Below are positions 8,677 through 17,286 of a DNA stretch of 64,000 nt, piece after piece. Numbering within the stretch: position 1 is the first letter of the stretch; each line of letters opens with the position of its first letter. The notes below the pieces were generated by a model, which searched no databases, had not been told where the DNA came from, and was given only the letters and a program-made list of their open reading frames with translations. The stretch is from positions 62,001-126,000 of the forward strand of contig JAJDAN010000048.1 of the NCBI GenBank assembly GCA_029261855.1, given 5' to 3'. The position numbers and the translations under genes were made by a program. Source of the DNA: Deltaproteobacteria bacterium (GTDB lineage: Bacteria > Myxococcota_A > UBA9160 > UBA4427).

Positions 8677-9462
8677 ATGACGGCGACCTTGAGATTTCTC
8701 GCGGCCCTGGTGTCCATCAACCTGAAGTCCTCTTTCGCCCTGCGCGGTGCCTTCTGGCTCCAGGCCGGCTTCATGGTGGCCAACAACGTCCTTTTCTTCG
8801 TGTTCTGGTGGATCTTCTTCGAGCGATTCGAGCAGATTCGAGGCTGGCGCGTCGCCGACGTGGCGGCGCTGTTCGGAATCGTCGCCATGGGCTTCGGCGT
8901 CGCGGTGGTCTTCGCCGGCGGTATGCGAGATCTGTCGCGCGCGATCGTGGACGGCGATCTCGACGCCTTCCTGACGCAGCCGAAGAGTCCGCTCCTGCAC
9001 CTGACCGCGTCGCGCACCTACGCGTCGGGCTGGGGAGACATCTGCAGCGGGCTCGGCTTCCTGCTGCTGTCGGGTCTCGTCGACTGGCGACTGCTGCCCG
9101 TCGCCGGGGTCGCGGTCTTGTGCAGCGCGACGGTCTTCATCGCGTCGGGCATCATCATTCACAGCCTGGCGTTCTGGCTGGGTCGCATCGAGCCGGTGGC
9201 ACGGCAGCTGTGGGATTTCCTGATCACCTTCAGCACCTACCCCCGCACCTTGTTCGAAGGCGCGCTGAAGCTCGTGCTGTTCACCGTCATCCCGGCGGGA
9301 TTCATCGGCTATCTGCCCGTGGATCTCGTGCGGGACTTCACGTGGACCGGGCTGGCCGCGAGCCTGGCCGGTGCTCTGGGATACGCGTTGCTGTCGGTCG
9401 CGATATTCCGAGCGGGCTTGCGACGCTACGAGAGTGGGAACCGCTTCGGGGTGCGCGTCTGA
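8677..9462 (+). CDS. ABC-2 family permease (first set, subunit B; DUF990-like)
   Basis: A 261-residue protein with about six membrane segments. ATG at 8677 is preferred over ATG at 8665 because GGAGG at 8667-8671 gives good spacing to it. The sequence contains the family loop LSRAIVDGDLDAFLTQPKSPLLHL, in which an arginine or lysine-proline pair follows the conserved GDLD, and a periplasmic YPRTLFEGALKLVLFTVIPAGFI element typical of DUF990/COG3694 permeases. It is the second half of the first transporter and is followed 29 bp later by the second ATPase gene. Confidence 0.85.
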   Translation: MTATLRFLAALVSINLKSSFALRGAFWLQAGFMVANNVLFFVFWWIFFERFEQIRGWRVADVAALFGIVAMGFGVAVVFAGGMRDLSRAIVDGDLDAFLTQPKSPLLHLTASRTYASGWGDICSGLGFLLLSGLVDWRLLPVAGVAVLCSATVFIASGIIIHSLAFWLGRIEPVARQLWDFLITFSTYPRTLFEGALKLVLFTVIPAGFIGYLPVDLVRDFTWTGLAASLAGALGYALLSVAIFRAGLRRYESGNRFGVRV

Positions 9463-9491
9463 GCCCCTGGGTGTAGCCTCGGCGCCAATCC

Positions 9492-10502
9492 GTGCCCCAG
9501 ATCGTCGTCGAGGACCTGGTCAAGACCTTCGCGGTCGCCGAGCGGCGCTCCGGCTTGTGGGGAGCGGTGCGCGGCGTGGTGCGCCGCAAGCTGCGACAGG
9601 TGGAGGCCCTGTCGGGCGTCGGCTTCGAGATCGAGGCGGGTGAGCTCGTCGGATACGTCGGTCCCAACGGCGCGGGCAAGTCCACCACCATCAAGATCCT
9701 GTCGGGCATCCTGGTGCCGGACTCCGGCCGCTGTGAGGTGCTCGGATACGTGCCCTGGCAGCAGCGGTCGGCCTACGTGGGCCGCATTGGCGTCGTCTTC
9801 GGACAGCGCACCCAGCTGTGGTGGGACCTGCCCGTCATCGAGTCGTTCGATCTGCTGCGGCACATCTACCGCGTGCCCGAAGCGGCGTACCGTGCGGCGC
9901 GCGACGAGCTGATCGAGATGCTCGAGATCTCACCCCTGCTCGCTACGCCGGTGCGTCAGCTGTCCCTCGGTCAGCGCATGCGCTGCGACGTGGCCGCAGC
10001 GCTGATCCACGCGCCTCCGTTGCTGTTCCTCGACGAGCCGACCATCGGTCTCGACGCCAGCGCGAAGCTGGCCGTGCGCGACTTCGTGGGCCGTCTGAAT
10101 CGCGAGCGCGGCGTGACCGTGATCCTCACTACGCATGACATGGACGACATCGAAGCGTTGTGTCGCCGGGTGATCGTGATCGGCGACGGGCGCATCCTCG
10201 TGGACGGGCCGCTCGAGGCCTTGCGTGGTCACGGGCTGTCCGAGCGCCGACTCACCCTGGACCTGGTCGACGAGCACGAGCGCGTCGCCGATCCCGCCGT
10301 GCGGCTGATCGGCCGCGAAGGAGCCCGGGTGCGCCTGGCGTTCGACCCCGCGGAGGTGTCGGCCACGGAGCTGATCTCGCGACTGACGGCGCGACACGCA
10401 GTGCGGGACCTCTTCGTCGAGAACCCGCCCATCGAGGAAGTCGTGGCACGGCTGTACCAACGGAACGGCTTCGACGACCCGGACGCCGGGGACGAGCCGT
10501 GA
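9492..10502 (+). CDS. ABC-2 type transporter ATP-binding protein (second set)
   Basis: A 336-residue ATPase starting with GTG. Walker A is GPNGAGKST, the signature LSLGQRMRCDVAAAL and Walker B LLFLDEPTIGLD, nearly identical in design to the ATPase of the first set, including the internal FGQRTQLWWDLP segment. The two are paralogues from a tandem duplication of the whole transporter unit. The stop overlaps the GTG of the following permease gene. Confidence 0.92.
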   Translation: MPQIVVEDLVKTFAVAERRSGLWGAVRGVVRRKLRQVEALSGVGFEIEAGELVGYVGPNGAGKSTTIKILSGILVPDSGRCEVLGYVPWQQRSAYVGRIGVVFGQRTQLWWDLPVIESFDLLRHIYRVPEAAYRAARDELIEMLEISPLLATPVRQLSLGQRMRCDVAAALIHAPPLLFLDEPTIGLDASAKLAVRDFVGRLNRERGVTVILTTHDMDDIEALCRRVIVIGDGRILVDGPLEALRGHGLSERRLTLDLVDEHERVADPAVRLIGREGARVRLAFDPAEVSATELISRLTARHAVRDLFVENPPIEEVVARLYQRNGFDDPDAGDEP

Positions 10503-11323
10503 GCGCATTCTCGCCGTACCGGGCGCTCTTGAGTGCGCGCTACCGCATGCTGCTCCAGTACCGGGCGGCGGCCCTGGCCGGCGCGTTCACCCAGGTGTTC
10601 TGGGGCTTCGTGCGCATCATGATCCTGCTGGCGTTCTACCGCTCGGCGAGCGACGCAGCGCCCATGTCCTTCGCGGACGTCGTCACGTACGTGTGGCTCG
10701 GCCAGGCGTTCCTCGCGTTTCTGCCGTGGACCCACGACGTCGAGCTCGAGGCACAGATCCGCAAGGGCGACGTCGTCTACGAGCTGCTGAGGCCGCTCGA
10801 CCTGTATGCGTTCTGGACCATGCGGATCCTCGCCACGCGCGTCGCGTCGGTGTCCCTGCGCGCGGTCCCGATCTTCGTCCTGGCTGGCGCCGTGATGCCG
10901 TGGCTGGGGTTCGACGACTGGTCGCTGACCGGCCCGGCGTCCGCCGAAGCGGCGGGTCTGTTCGTCCTGGCAATGGTCGTCGCCCTGGGCCTGGGTTGCG
11001 CGATCACGACCCTCGTCCACATTTCCTTGCTGTGGACGATCTCGGGGGACGGCATCGCCCGACTGATGCCCGCTCTGGTGACGGTCTTCTCGGGGATGGT
11101 GATCCCGCTGCCGCTGTTCCCCGAATGGATGCAGCCGTGGCTCTCGCTGCTTCCCTTCCGTGGCCTCGTCGACGTTCCGTTCCGCGTCTACACCGCAGAT
11201 CTCGCCGGGGCGGAAGCCGTCGCTGCCATCGTCCTGTGCGCCGGCTGGTGGGCCGCGCTCGTGTTCACTGGACGCGCGCTGCTCGCTCGGGGCCAGCGCG
11301 TCCTCGTGGTGCAGGGAGGCTGA
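10499..11323 (+). CDS. ABC-2 family permease (second set, subunit A)
   Basis: A 274-residue integral membrane protein, GTG start overlapping the ATPase stop by four bases. About six hydrophobic segments are visible, with the cytoplasmic loop ELEAQIRKGDVVYELLRPLDLY that aligns with the RSGDIAYRLPRP loop of the corresponding protein in the first set. FSGMVIPLPLFPEWMQPWLSLLPFR is the typical periplasmic re-entrant part of ABC-2 permeases. It pairs with the next permease and the ATPase just upstream. Confidence 0.86.
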   Translation: MSAFSPYRALLSARYRMLLQYRAAALAGAFTQVFWGFVRIMILLAFYRSASDAAPMSFADVVTYVWLGQAFLAFLPWTHDVELEAQIRKGDVVYELLRPLDLYAFWTMRILATRVASVSLRAVPIFVLAGAVMPWLGFDDWSLTGPASAEAAGLFVLAMVVALGLGCAITTLVHISLLWTISGDGIARLMPALVTVFSGMVIPLPLFPEWMQPWLSLLPFRGLVDVPFRVYTADLAGAEAVAAIVLCAGWWAALVFTGRALLARGQRVLVVQGG

Positions 11324-11327
11324 GGCA

Positions 11328-12218
11328 ATGTCCATGCCGCCGCAGGCTCCTCTTCAGCCGCGGGCGCTCCCGCCGCAGGCTCCTGTCCCGCCGCAGGCGC
11401 TCCAGCCGCAGGCGCTTCTCGAGCCGCTGGGCTTGTATGGCCGCTACCTCGCCACGTCGGTGCGGGCGCAGATGCAGTACCGGGCGTCCTTCGTCTTCCA
11501 GACTTTGGGACAGTTCTTCATCACGGCGATCGAGTTCCTCGGCGTGTGGGCGCTCTTCGATCGATTCGGCCGCCTAGATGCCTGGACTCTGCCCGAGGTC
11601 GCGCTCTTCTACGGGACGGTGAACGTCTCGATGGCGGTTGCAGACGCGCTCTCCCCCGGCTTCGATCGCTTCTCGGTCTATGTGCGCGACGGAGAGTTCG
11701 ATCGGGTGTTGTTGCGCCCGCGGAGCCCCGTGTTGCAGCTGGCGGGCGCCGAGCTGACCCTCAAGCGACTCGGCAGGCTCTCACAGGGGCTCGTGATCCT
11801 GGTCTGGGCCTCGATCGTGCTCGACGTGGCCTGGGGGCCGGCAAACGCCTCGCTGCTGCTCTTCGCGATCGTCGGGGGCGTGTGCCTCTTCTTCGGGTTG
11901 TTCGTTCTGCGTGCGACCCTGTGCTTCTGGACCACCGAGAGTCTCGAGCTGATGAACACCCTGACCTACGGCGGAGTCGAGAGCGCCCAGTACCCGCTCG
12001 CCATCTACGGGGCGTGGTTCCGGCGCTTCTTTACCTTCGTCGTGCCGCTGGCCTGCGTCTGCTACTTCCCGCTGATCGCGGTCCTCGGCCGCAGCGACCC
12101 CCTGGGCTCGCCGCTGTGGTTCCAGGTCGTCGCCCCCTCAGCGGGTGTCCTCTTCCTGGTGGTTGCAATCCGCATGTTCCGTTTCGGCATCGGTCGCTAC
12201 ACGTCCACGGGGAGCTAG
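11328..12218 (+). CDS. ABC-2 family permease (second set, subunit B) with Pro/Gln-rich N-terminus
   Basis: A 296-residue protein, ATG preceded by GGAGG. Residues 4-34 are a low-complexity Pro/Gln/Ala/Leu tract built from short repeats of PPQA and LQP-type units, encoded by degenerate CCGCCGCAGGC(T/G) repeats; this is absent from its counterpart in the first set. The rest matches DUF990 permeases: the loop VRDGEFDRVLLRPRSPVLQL and a TYGGVESAQYPLAIYGAWFRRFFTF segment. The tract may be a recent expansion in the cytoplasmic N-tail with no transport role. Confidence 0.85.
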   Translation: MSMPPQAPLQPRALPPQAPVPPQALQPQALLEPLGLYGRYLATSVRAQMQYRASFVFQTLGQFFITAIEFLGVWALFDRFGRLDAWTLPEVALFYGTVNVSMAVADALSPGFDRFSVYVRDGEFDRVLLRPRSPVLQLAGAELTLKRLGRLSQGLVILVWASIVLDVAWGPANASLLLFAIVGGVCLFFGLFVLRATLCFWTTESLELMNTLTYGGVESAQYPLAIYGAWFRRFFTFVVPLACVCYFPLIAVLGRSDPLGSPLWFQVVAPSAGVLFLVVAIRMFRFGIGRYTSTGS

Positions 12219-12283
12219 CCCTAGATACAGGGGCCGGTTCCGGTCGCCCGGCGTCTGGATTCGCGCCGGGATAGAATCACGAG

Positions 12284-12871
12284 ATGACCGCGGGAAGACC
12301 GAAGAGCTTCGACGAAGAGGTGGCCCTGGAGCAGGCGATGGACCTGTTCTGGCGTCGCGGCTACAAGGGCGCCGGCATGTCCGATCTGCTGCGACAGATG
12401 GGGATCTCGCGCCAGAGTCTCTACGACACCTTCGGCAACAAACGCGAGCTCTTCGTTCGCGTACTCGAGCACTACAAGTCGACTCGGCTCGCCGCTGCGT
12501 TGGCACTGCTCGAACGCGAAGGCTCCTCCGTGGAGAACGTGAAGGCCGTCGTGCGCTTCTTCCAGGAGCTCGGGCAGGACCGGGAGTGCCGCGGGTGCCT
12601 CGTGGCGAACGCCCTGGTCGAGCTGGGTCCGTCCGAGGACCCTGAGATCTCGGAGCTGCTGCGCACGACCCTGGACCTGCTCCAGGCATCCGTCGAAGGC
12701 GCGCTCGAGGCGGCTCAAGCCAGCGGCGAGCTCGCACCCGGCCGGTCCCCCGCCCAGATCTCCCGGGCGCTCACCAACGCGATGATCGGCATGGCGGTGA
12801 CGGGCAGACTGCAGCTCGGCCACGAGGTCCTCGACGACGTGTACGCCGGGACCCTGAGCATGCTCGACTGA
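12284..12871 (+). CDS. TetR/AcrR family transcriptional regulator
   Basis: A 195-residue protein. The N-terminal 55 residues are a TetR helix-turn-helix: AMDLFWRRGYKGAGMSDLLRQMGISRQSLYDTFGNKRELF. The C-terminal ligand domain contains CRGCLVANALVELG, a Cys-x-x-Cys-containing segment common in a large AcrR-type subgroup (TetR_C_16-like). It lies 65 bp after the second ABC permease gene on the same strand, so it may control the transporter operon or be co-transcribed with it. No operator palindrome could be tied to it. Confidence 0.9.
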   Translation: MTAGRPKSFDEEVALEQAMDLFWRRGYKGAGMSDLLRQMGISRQSLYDTFGNKRELFVRVLEHYKSTRLAAALALLEREGSSVENVKAVVRFFQELGQDRECRGCLVANALVELGPSEDPEISELLRTTLDLLQASVEGALEAAQASGELAPGRSPAQISRALTNAMIGMAVTGRLQLGHEVLDDVYAGTLSMLD

Positions 12872-13067
12872 CGCTCTCCGCACCGGCGGTTGGGAACGCG
12901 AGTTCCACTCGCGCGGAAGCCCGGTTCCGTCCGCATCTGACGGAGCTCGCGTCCCGAAATGCGATATCGACATGAAATCAATGGCTTCCGACAATTTGGA
13001 CCGATTGGTCTGGAAGTTGCACATCCTTCCGTAGCTCGTTGGATCATCTCGGGAAGGAGATGTGCGT

Positions 13068-13892
13068 ATGTCAGGCTGCAGCTGGAGCGTCGTGTCGCCC
13101 GGAGAGTCGATGGGTTCGAGAGATCGCCTCCTTCGAGTCCCGATCCTGCTCCTCGCTCTCTCGGTCGCGTTCCTCGCTACCGGTCCCGCCGCCTGGGCCG
13201 CGCCCATCCCCGAAGGCTTCCTTCTCGACGTCCAGATCACGGACGGAACCCGTACCTGGACCTCGGACGAGACGGCGCTGTCCGAGCTGTTGTCGCTCGT
13301 CGAGAACGGGACCGAGACGACCCTCGCCCTGATGGCGCCGCAGACGGTCCTCGCAGGCGGCTCCACGATTCTCGACTGGGATTCCACCTACGACCCGGAC
13401 CCCTTCGTCACCAACAACTTCGTCGTCGTGAACAACTCGGCGGTCAGCCAGACCTACTTCGTGTCCGTCGTCGCGCCGATCAACCCCGCTTTCCCCGTGA
13501 ATTCGATCGTTCAGTCGAACATCATCCTCACGCTCAACGACGACGACAACTTGAATGGGGCGACGGTCTCCGCCCTGTCGGGCACCTCGGTCTACGAGGC
13601 GTTCCTCAACGGAAGCTCCGCGCTGACCTTCCTGGACGATCCCTTCTCGAACAGCTGCGCGTCTCCTTTCGACTGCACCTTCAACGGTATCTCGGCTGCC
13701 GCCGTGGCGAGCCAGGGGATCGCGGCGACTGCGGCGACGAGCATCGGGATCACGATCCGCTTCGACCTCAGCCCCGGAGACTCGGCGGCGGTGCAGAGTC
13801 GCTTCGAGGTCGTCCCCGAGCCGGCGAGTGCCATGCTCTTCGGGCTGGCGCTGGCCACGGCGCTGGTTTGCGGTCGTCGCGGGCAGCGCTGA
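13068..13892 (+). CDS. PEP-CTERM sorting-signal exported protein
   Basis: A 274-residue protein with a clear ribosome site (GGAAGGAGA, 7 bp before ATG 13068) and an N-terminal signal peptide (LLRVPILLLALSVAFLATGPAAWA). The body is Thr/Ser/Asn-rich and beta-like. The C-terminus is a textbook PEP-CTERM signal: VPEPASAMLFGLALATAL, then a basic end CGRRGQR, which exosortase normally recognises for surface sorting. No exosortase gene is present in this window. In the 196 bp upstream there is a short perfect palindrome GACC-GATT-GGTC at 12999-13010 in an AT-richer patch that may be regulatory. Confidence 0.88.
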   Translation: MSGCSWSVVSPGESMGSRDRLLRVPILLLALSVAFLATGPAAWAAPIPEGFLLDVQITDGTRTWTSDETALSELLSLVENGTETTLALMAPQTVLAGGSTILDWDSTYDPDPFVTNNFVVVNNSAVSQTYFVSVVAPINPAFPVNSIVQSNIILTLNDDDNLNGATVSALSGTSVYEAFLNGSSALTFLDDPFSNSCASPFDCTFNGISAAAVASQGIAATAATSIGITIRFDLSPGDSAAVQSRFEVVPEPASAMLFGLALATALVCGRRGQR

Positions 13893-13898
13893 TCGCCT

Positions 13899-15377
13899 CT
13901 ATCTGGCGGCGCCGTCTGCAAGCCCCGCGTGCCACGTCAGTTGCCCCTGGTGCCAGGTCGCGACGACTGCGCCGGCGTCGAGTGCATCCCGGGCTCGCGA
14001 CCAGGGGCGATCGAGCAGGCACAGGTCGGCGGGCACACCCACGGTCACGTGTCGCGGCGGGCCGCCCGGCGCCTCGGGAGCGCTGGTAAAGAGCGCGAGC
14101 GCTCGTTCCGGCCGCAAGGCGTCTTCTGCGCCGAGCACCGCGCCCGCGGCGGTGCGGCGATCGACCGCCGCCTGCATGGCCGCCCAGGGGTTCGGGTTGC
14201 CGAAGGGCGCGTCGGTGCCGCCCCCGAGTGCCACGCCGGCGTCGAGGAGTCCCTGGCAACGGTAGAGCCAGGGGCGCTCGCTGGGGTCGACGTCCCGGAG
14301 GTAGGCATCGCCCCGTTCGCGTACGAAATTCGGCTGGGTGACCACCGTGACGCCGAGCTGTGCCAGCTGCCGGGCAAGCTCGGGTGGGGCGATCGAAGCG
14401 TGCTCGATGCGATCGTCCGGCCGCGCGCCCACCGCCGCCAGAGCGGCCAGTGCGACGACGAGCTCGGTCCGCGTCACGCAGTGGATGGCAACCGGTCGAT
14501 CGTGCTCGTGCGCGTTGCGAACCGATTCCACGACCGAGTCGGGGTCGATCGCGGTGGTGTCGTCGAGCACCAGCTTGACGGCGCCCCGTTGCAGGCCCGG
14601 CTGCAGGGGAACCGCAAGCGAGGGGAGGCCCATCATCCGGACCGCCAGGGGGAGCCGGGAGGTCGCAATGGCCCCTGCAAAGAGATCGGCCTCGAAGGCG
14701 CCGTTGCCCGGTGTCGCGTCGGTCACGCCCGTCACGCCGTAGCGCGCGAGCATCGCGCCGGTCTCGGCCAGGTCCGGCGGACCCGGGTCCTCGATGAGCT
14801 GTCGCAGCCACGCGTCTGCCCGGAAGAAGCGTCCGGTCGACCGGCCCTGGGCGTCCCGTTCGGCACCGGAAGGCGCATCGTCGGGCAGGCGGTCGGCCAG
14901 TCCCAGGGTTTCCAGCCCGCGCTGGTTGAGGATCCAGAGGGCGCCGCTGCGATGCTGCACACGCACCGGACGGCCTGGCGCGAGCTGCGACAGGGCACCC
15001 GCGTCGAGGTCTCCCGCGACGGACTCGAAGTAGCCGACGCCTCGGATCCACGCGGCGGGGCGTTCGTCCGCGCCCGGTGGGCGGGCAGGAGCGGAAGCAC
15101 CGGCGATCGCCCGGGCGAGGCCCTCGCGGTCGGTGACGTCGGGCGGACCGCAGCGAACGGATCGCGATGCGGCGGCCAGCGCGAGGAGATGGATGTGGTG
15201 GTCGTGGAGACCCGGCAGCAGGGCTCCCCCGGCGCCGTGCACGATCGGTTCGCCCGCCGCCGCCTCGAGGTCGGACCCGATTGCGGCGATGGTCGCGCTT
15301 CCGGGGACTCGTCGGATCCGGACGTCGACCCGCGGCGCGTTCGCCTCGGTGGCGAGCTCGACGTCGCGAATCAGCAC
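13899..15377 (-). CDS. YtcJ-like amidohydrolase
   Basis: A 492-residue metal-dependent hydrolase. The GTG at 15377 overlaps the stop of the upstream CaiB-type gene (GTGCTGA). The HxH metal motif lies in LLPGLHDHHIHLLALA (about residues 55-65), further metal or catalytic elements are VAIHCVTRTELV and RIEHASI, and GGGTDAPFGNPNPWAAMQAAV carries the conserved aspartate. The C-terminal strand VPADLCLLDRPW closes the composite beta domain of the amidohydrolase 3 family. Substrates of such proteins are N-acyl amides or related compounds; here it is unknown. Its stop faces the convergent PEP-CTERM gene. Confidence 0.86.
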   Translation of the reverse strand: MLIRDVELATEANAPRVDVRIRRVPGSATIAAIGSDLEAAAGEPIVHGAGGALLPGLHDHHIHLLALAAASRSVRCGPPDVTDREGLARAIAGASAPARPPGADERPAAWIRGVGYFESVAGDLDAGALSQLAPGRPVRVQHRSGALWILNQRGLETLGLADRLPDDAPSGAERDAQGRSTGRFFRADAWLRQLIEDPGPPDLAETGAMLARYGVTGVTDATPGNGAFEADLFAGAIATSRLPLAVRMMGLPSLAVPLQPGLQRGAVKLVLDDTTAIDPDSVVESVRNAHEHDRPVAIHCVTRTELVVALAALAAVGARPDDRIEHASIAPPELARQLAQLGVTVVTQPNFVRERGDAYLRDVDPSERPWLYRCQGLLDAGVALGGGTDAPFGNPNPWAAMQAAVDRRTAAGAVLGAEDALRPERALALFTSAPEAPGGPPRHVTVGVPADLCLLDRPWSRARDALDAGAVVATWHQGQLTWHAGLADGAAR

Positions 15378-16771
15378 GCGGCGCCCCCTTCGGCGACGAT
15401 CTGGCGGGTGTCGGCACCCAGCTCCGGTGCGCCCCGGCGCGGCCTTTGTGCCCGCGGTGCGCGCGCGACGAGATCCCGGCTGGAGAGCCCACCGTCCGGG
15501 AACGGCACCCCGCGAACCCAACCGGCGACCTCGCTGAGCGCCAGCTCGACCAGGCGCCCGCCGCCACACGACCAGGCGGACAACCCCGCCAGTGCCGCGT
15601 GCAGTCCTGTGAGCGGGTCGGCGATGGCGTCTCCACAGAACCAGGGCTGGCCGTTCGGGCCCGTGGCGAGCAGCCCGCCCGCGGCGGCGGCGTCGTCGCC
15701 GAATGCGACCCAATCGCCCTGGGGAGCACTGCGTCCGTGACCCGTGATGTGGATCCAGGTCGTCCCGCGGCGCGCGATCACGGCTTCGGCGTCGATCCCC
15801 AGCTGCGCGAGCGCGCGCGGGCGGCTCGCCTCGATCACGATGTCCGCGCGTTCGATCAGGGAGGCGAGGGTGCTTTGCCCGTGAGCTTCGCTGAAGGGGA
15901 GGGCGACGCTCTGCTTGTCGCCGTTCAGCAGGTCGAAGAAATCTCGCGCGCCGCGGCGGGCGCCGTCGGGTCGCTCGATGCTCTCGACCTTGACGACTCG
16001 CGCACCCGCGGCAGCGAGAAGCCCGCCGCACAGCGGACCGGCCCAGAGCGACGACAGGTCGATCACGAGGGGAGCCGTTCCTGGGTCTCGCCGTGCCTGC
16101 CGCTCGGGGTGCTCGGGTCCGAGGCGCGTCGTTCGCTGCCAGTCCGGTGGACGCCGTAGATTCGGCGACTGTACGACGGCCGGCGAGACCGCCAGCCCCA
16201 TGATCCGGCCGCGCGCCACGAGTGCATCTCGCGCGCGCTCGGCGCAGATGCGCTCGACCCCGGGCCACACCGGTGCCTCGGGTCGCACTTCGAGCCAGGC
16301 GGGGATCAGGCTTTCGTCGTCGGCGCGGGCGAGGTTCAGCGCGAGCCAGCCATCGGCGCAGCGCACCAGCCGACAGCTGCCACCGGGCGATCGAGCGCCG
16401 GCGCGCGTGAGCGGCGGACGGCTCGTGGCGGCGCGTTCGCCGAGCAGCGCCGCACCGTCGAGGGGGGGCTGCGTAGATCCGAGAGTGGCGCGTGCCAGGG
16501 CTTCGAAGGCGCGCGCGGCTCCGTCCGCGCAGGACGCGATGGGAGCGGGAGCGTGCCGGGGTGGCGCGTCCGCGCATCCGGTCAGTGCCATGGCGCCCGA
16601 GTCCGCCCAGGCTCGCTCGGGGGAGACATCCGGCGGACCCGAGGGGTCCACGACCACGCGCGACCCGAGGGAGTCGAGCAGGTCGGTGGCGTAGCGGGTC
16701 GCCGCCCCGCTCCCCTGGAGCCGCAGCTCTCCGGGTCGGGATACGGCGATGGGGGTTTCCGGCAAAGGCAT
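15371..16771 (-). CDS. CaiB/BaiF-type CoA-transferase protein, rearranged domain order
   Basis: A 466-residue protein; ATG at 16771 is a reasonable start but no ribosome site is visible, and a GTG at 16813 remains possible. The canonical CaiB N-terminal fold (LVIDLSSLWAGPLCGGLLAAAG then VVKVES, DFFDLLNGDKQSVALPF) starts only at about residue 240. The first 240 residues hold elements that normally come after it (SGAMALTG, DGAARAFEALAR, DGWLALNLAR). It thus looks like a half-domain fused in front of a CaiB domain. Family III CoA-transferases move CoA between acids. The transcript continues into the amidohydrolase gene. Confidence 0.82.
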   Translation of the reverse strand: MPLPETPIAVSRPGELRLQGSGAATRYATDLLDSLGSRVVVDPSGPPDVSPERAWADSGAMALTGCADAPPRHAPAPIASCADGAARAFEALARATLGSTQPPLDGAALLGERAATSRPPLTRAGARSPGGSCRLVRCADGWLALNLARADDESLIPAWLEVRPEAPVWPGVERICAERARDALVARGRIMGLAVSPAVVQSPNLRRPPDWQRTTRLGPEHPERQARRDPGTAPLVIDLSSLWAGPLCGGLLAAAGARVVKVESIERPDGARRGARDFFDLLNGDKQSVALPFSEAHGQSTLASLIERADIVIEASRPRALAQLGIDAEAVIARRGTTWIHITGHGRSAPQGDWVAFGDDAAAAGGLLATGPNGQPWFCGDAIADPLTGLHAALAGLSAWSCGGGRLVELALSEVAGWVRGVPFPDGGLSSRDLVARAPRAQRPRRGAPELGADTRQIVAEGGAAC

Positions 16772-16907
16772 GACGAGGAGGCATCGTTGCGCACCCGGTC
16801 GCCGCCCTGCCACCTGGGTGCGGAGCGGCTATCGTCGCTGATCCTTCGAACCCACGGCGCACGTCTGCTGGACGGTCGCCCCGATGCGTGGAGGCAAGGT
16901 CAGGGTC

Positions 16908-17219
16908 ATGGCTCAACTCAAGGCGGGAAGTCGGCTGAAGAGCGCCGTTTGCGATACGGAAGTGATGGTCGTCAAGGCACCGGGAGGTGAAGTGGACCTC
17001 CGCTGCGGCGGCGCCCCGATGGTGGACCTGGGTGGTGACGTCCCGGGTGGGCTGTCCCTGTCCGACGATGCCGCCGAGGGCACGCAGATGGGCAAGCGCT
17101 ACGTCGACGAAGGCGAGTCCCTGGAGCTGCTGTGCACGAAGCCCGGGAAGGGATCGCTGGGCGCGGGCGACGCGCTGCTCGCCGTCAAGGGCGCCAAGCC
17201 GCTGCCGTCCTCGGACTGA
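16908..17219 (+). CDS. Small conserved-looking protein with three cysteines beside a CoA ligase gene
   Basis: A 103-residue protein read from ATG 16908. It has no signal peptide or membrane segment. Cysteines are at 15, 33 and 76 in the contexts SAVCDTEV, DLRCGGAPM and ELLCTKPGKGS. It ends with LLAVKGAKPLPSSD. I recall similar small proteins next to acyl-CoA synthetase genes in actinobacteria, but no function is known to me. It lies 67 bp upstream of the ligase gene, separated by a polypyrimidine stretch (17224-17262), and the two are probably co-transcribed. A metal-binding or thiol role is speculation. Confidence 0.72.
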   Translation: MAQLKAGSRLKSAVCDTEVMVVKAPGGEVDLRCGGAPMVDLGGDVPGGLSLSDDAAEGTQMGKRYVDEGESLELLCTKPGKGSLGAGDALLAVKGAKPLPSSD

Positions 17220-17286
17220 ACCCCGACTCTTTCTCTCTCTCTACTTCCTACTTCTCCCCCCCGAACCGGATCCGAGCGAAGCCCCC

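Noticed and set aside
13929-15740. 603-residue plus-strand frame opposite the amidohydrolase and CaiB genes
   Set aside because: No motif, no ribosome site, and both minus-strand genes carry clear catalytic motifs.
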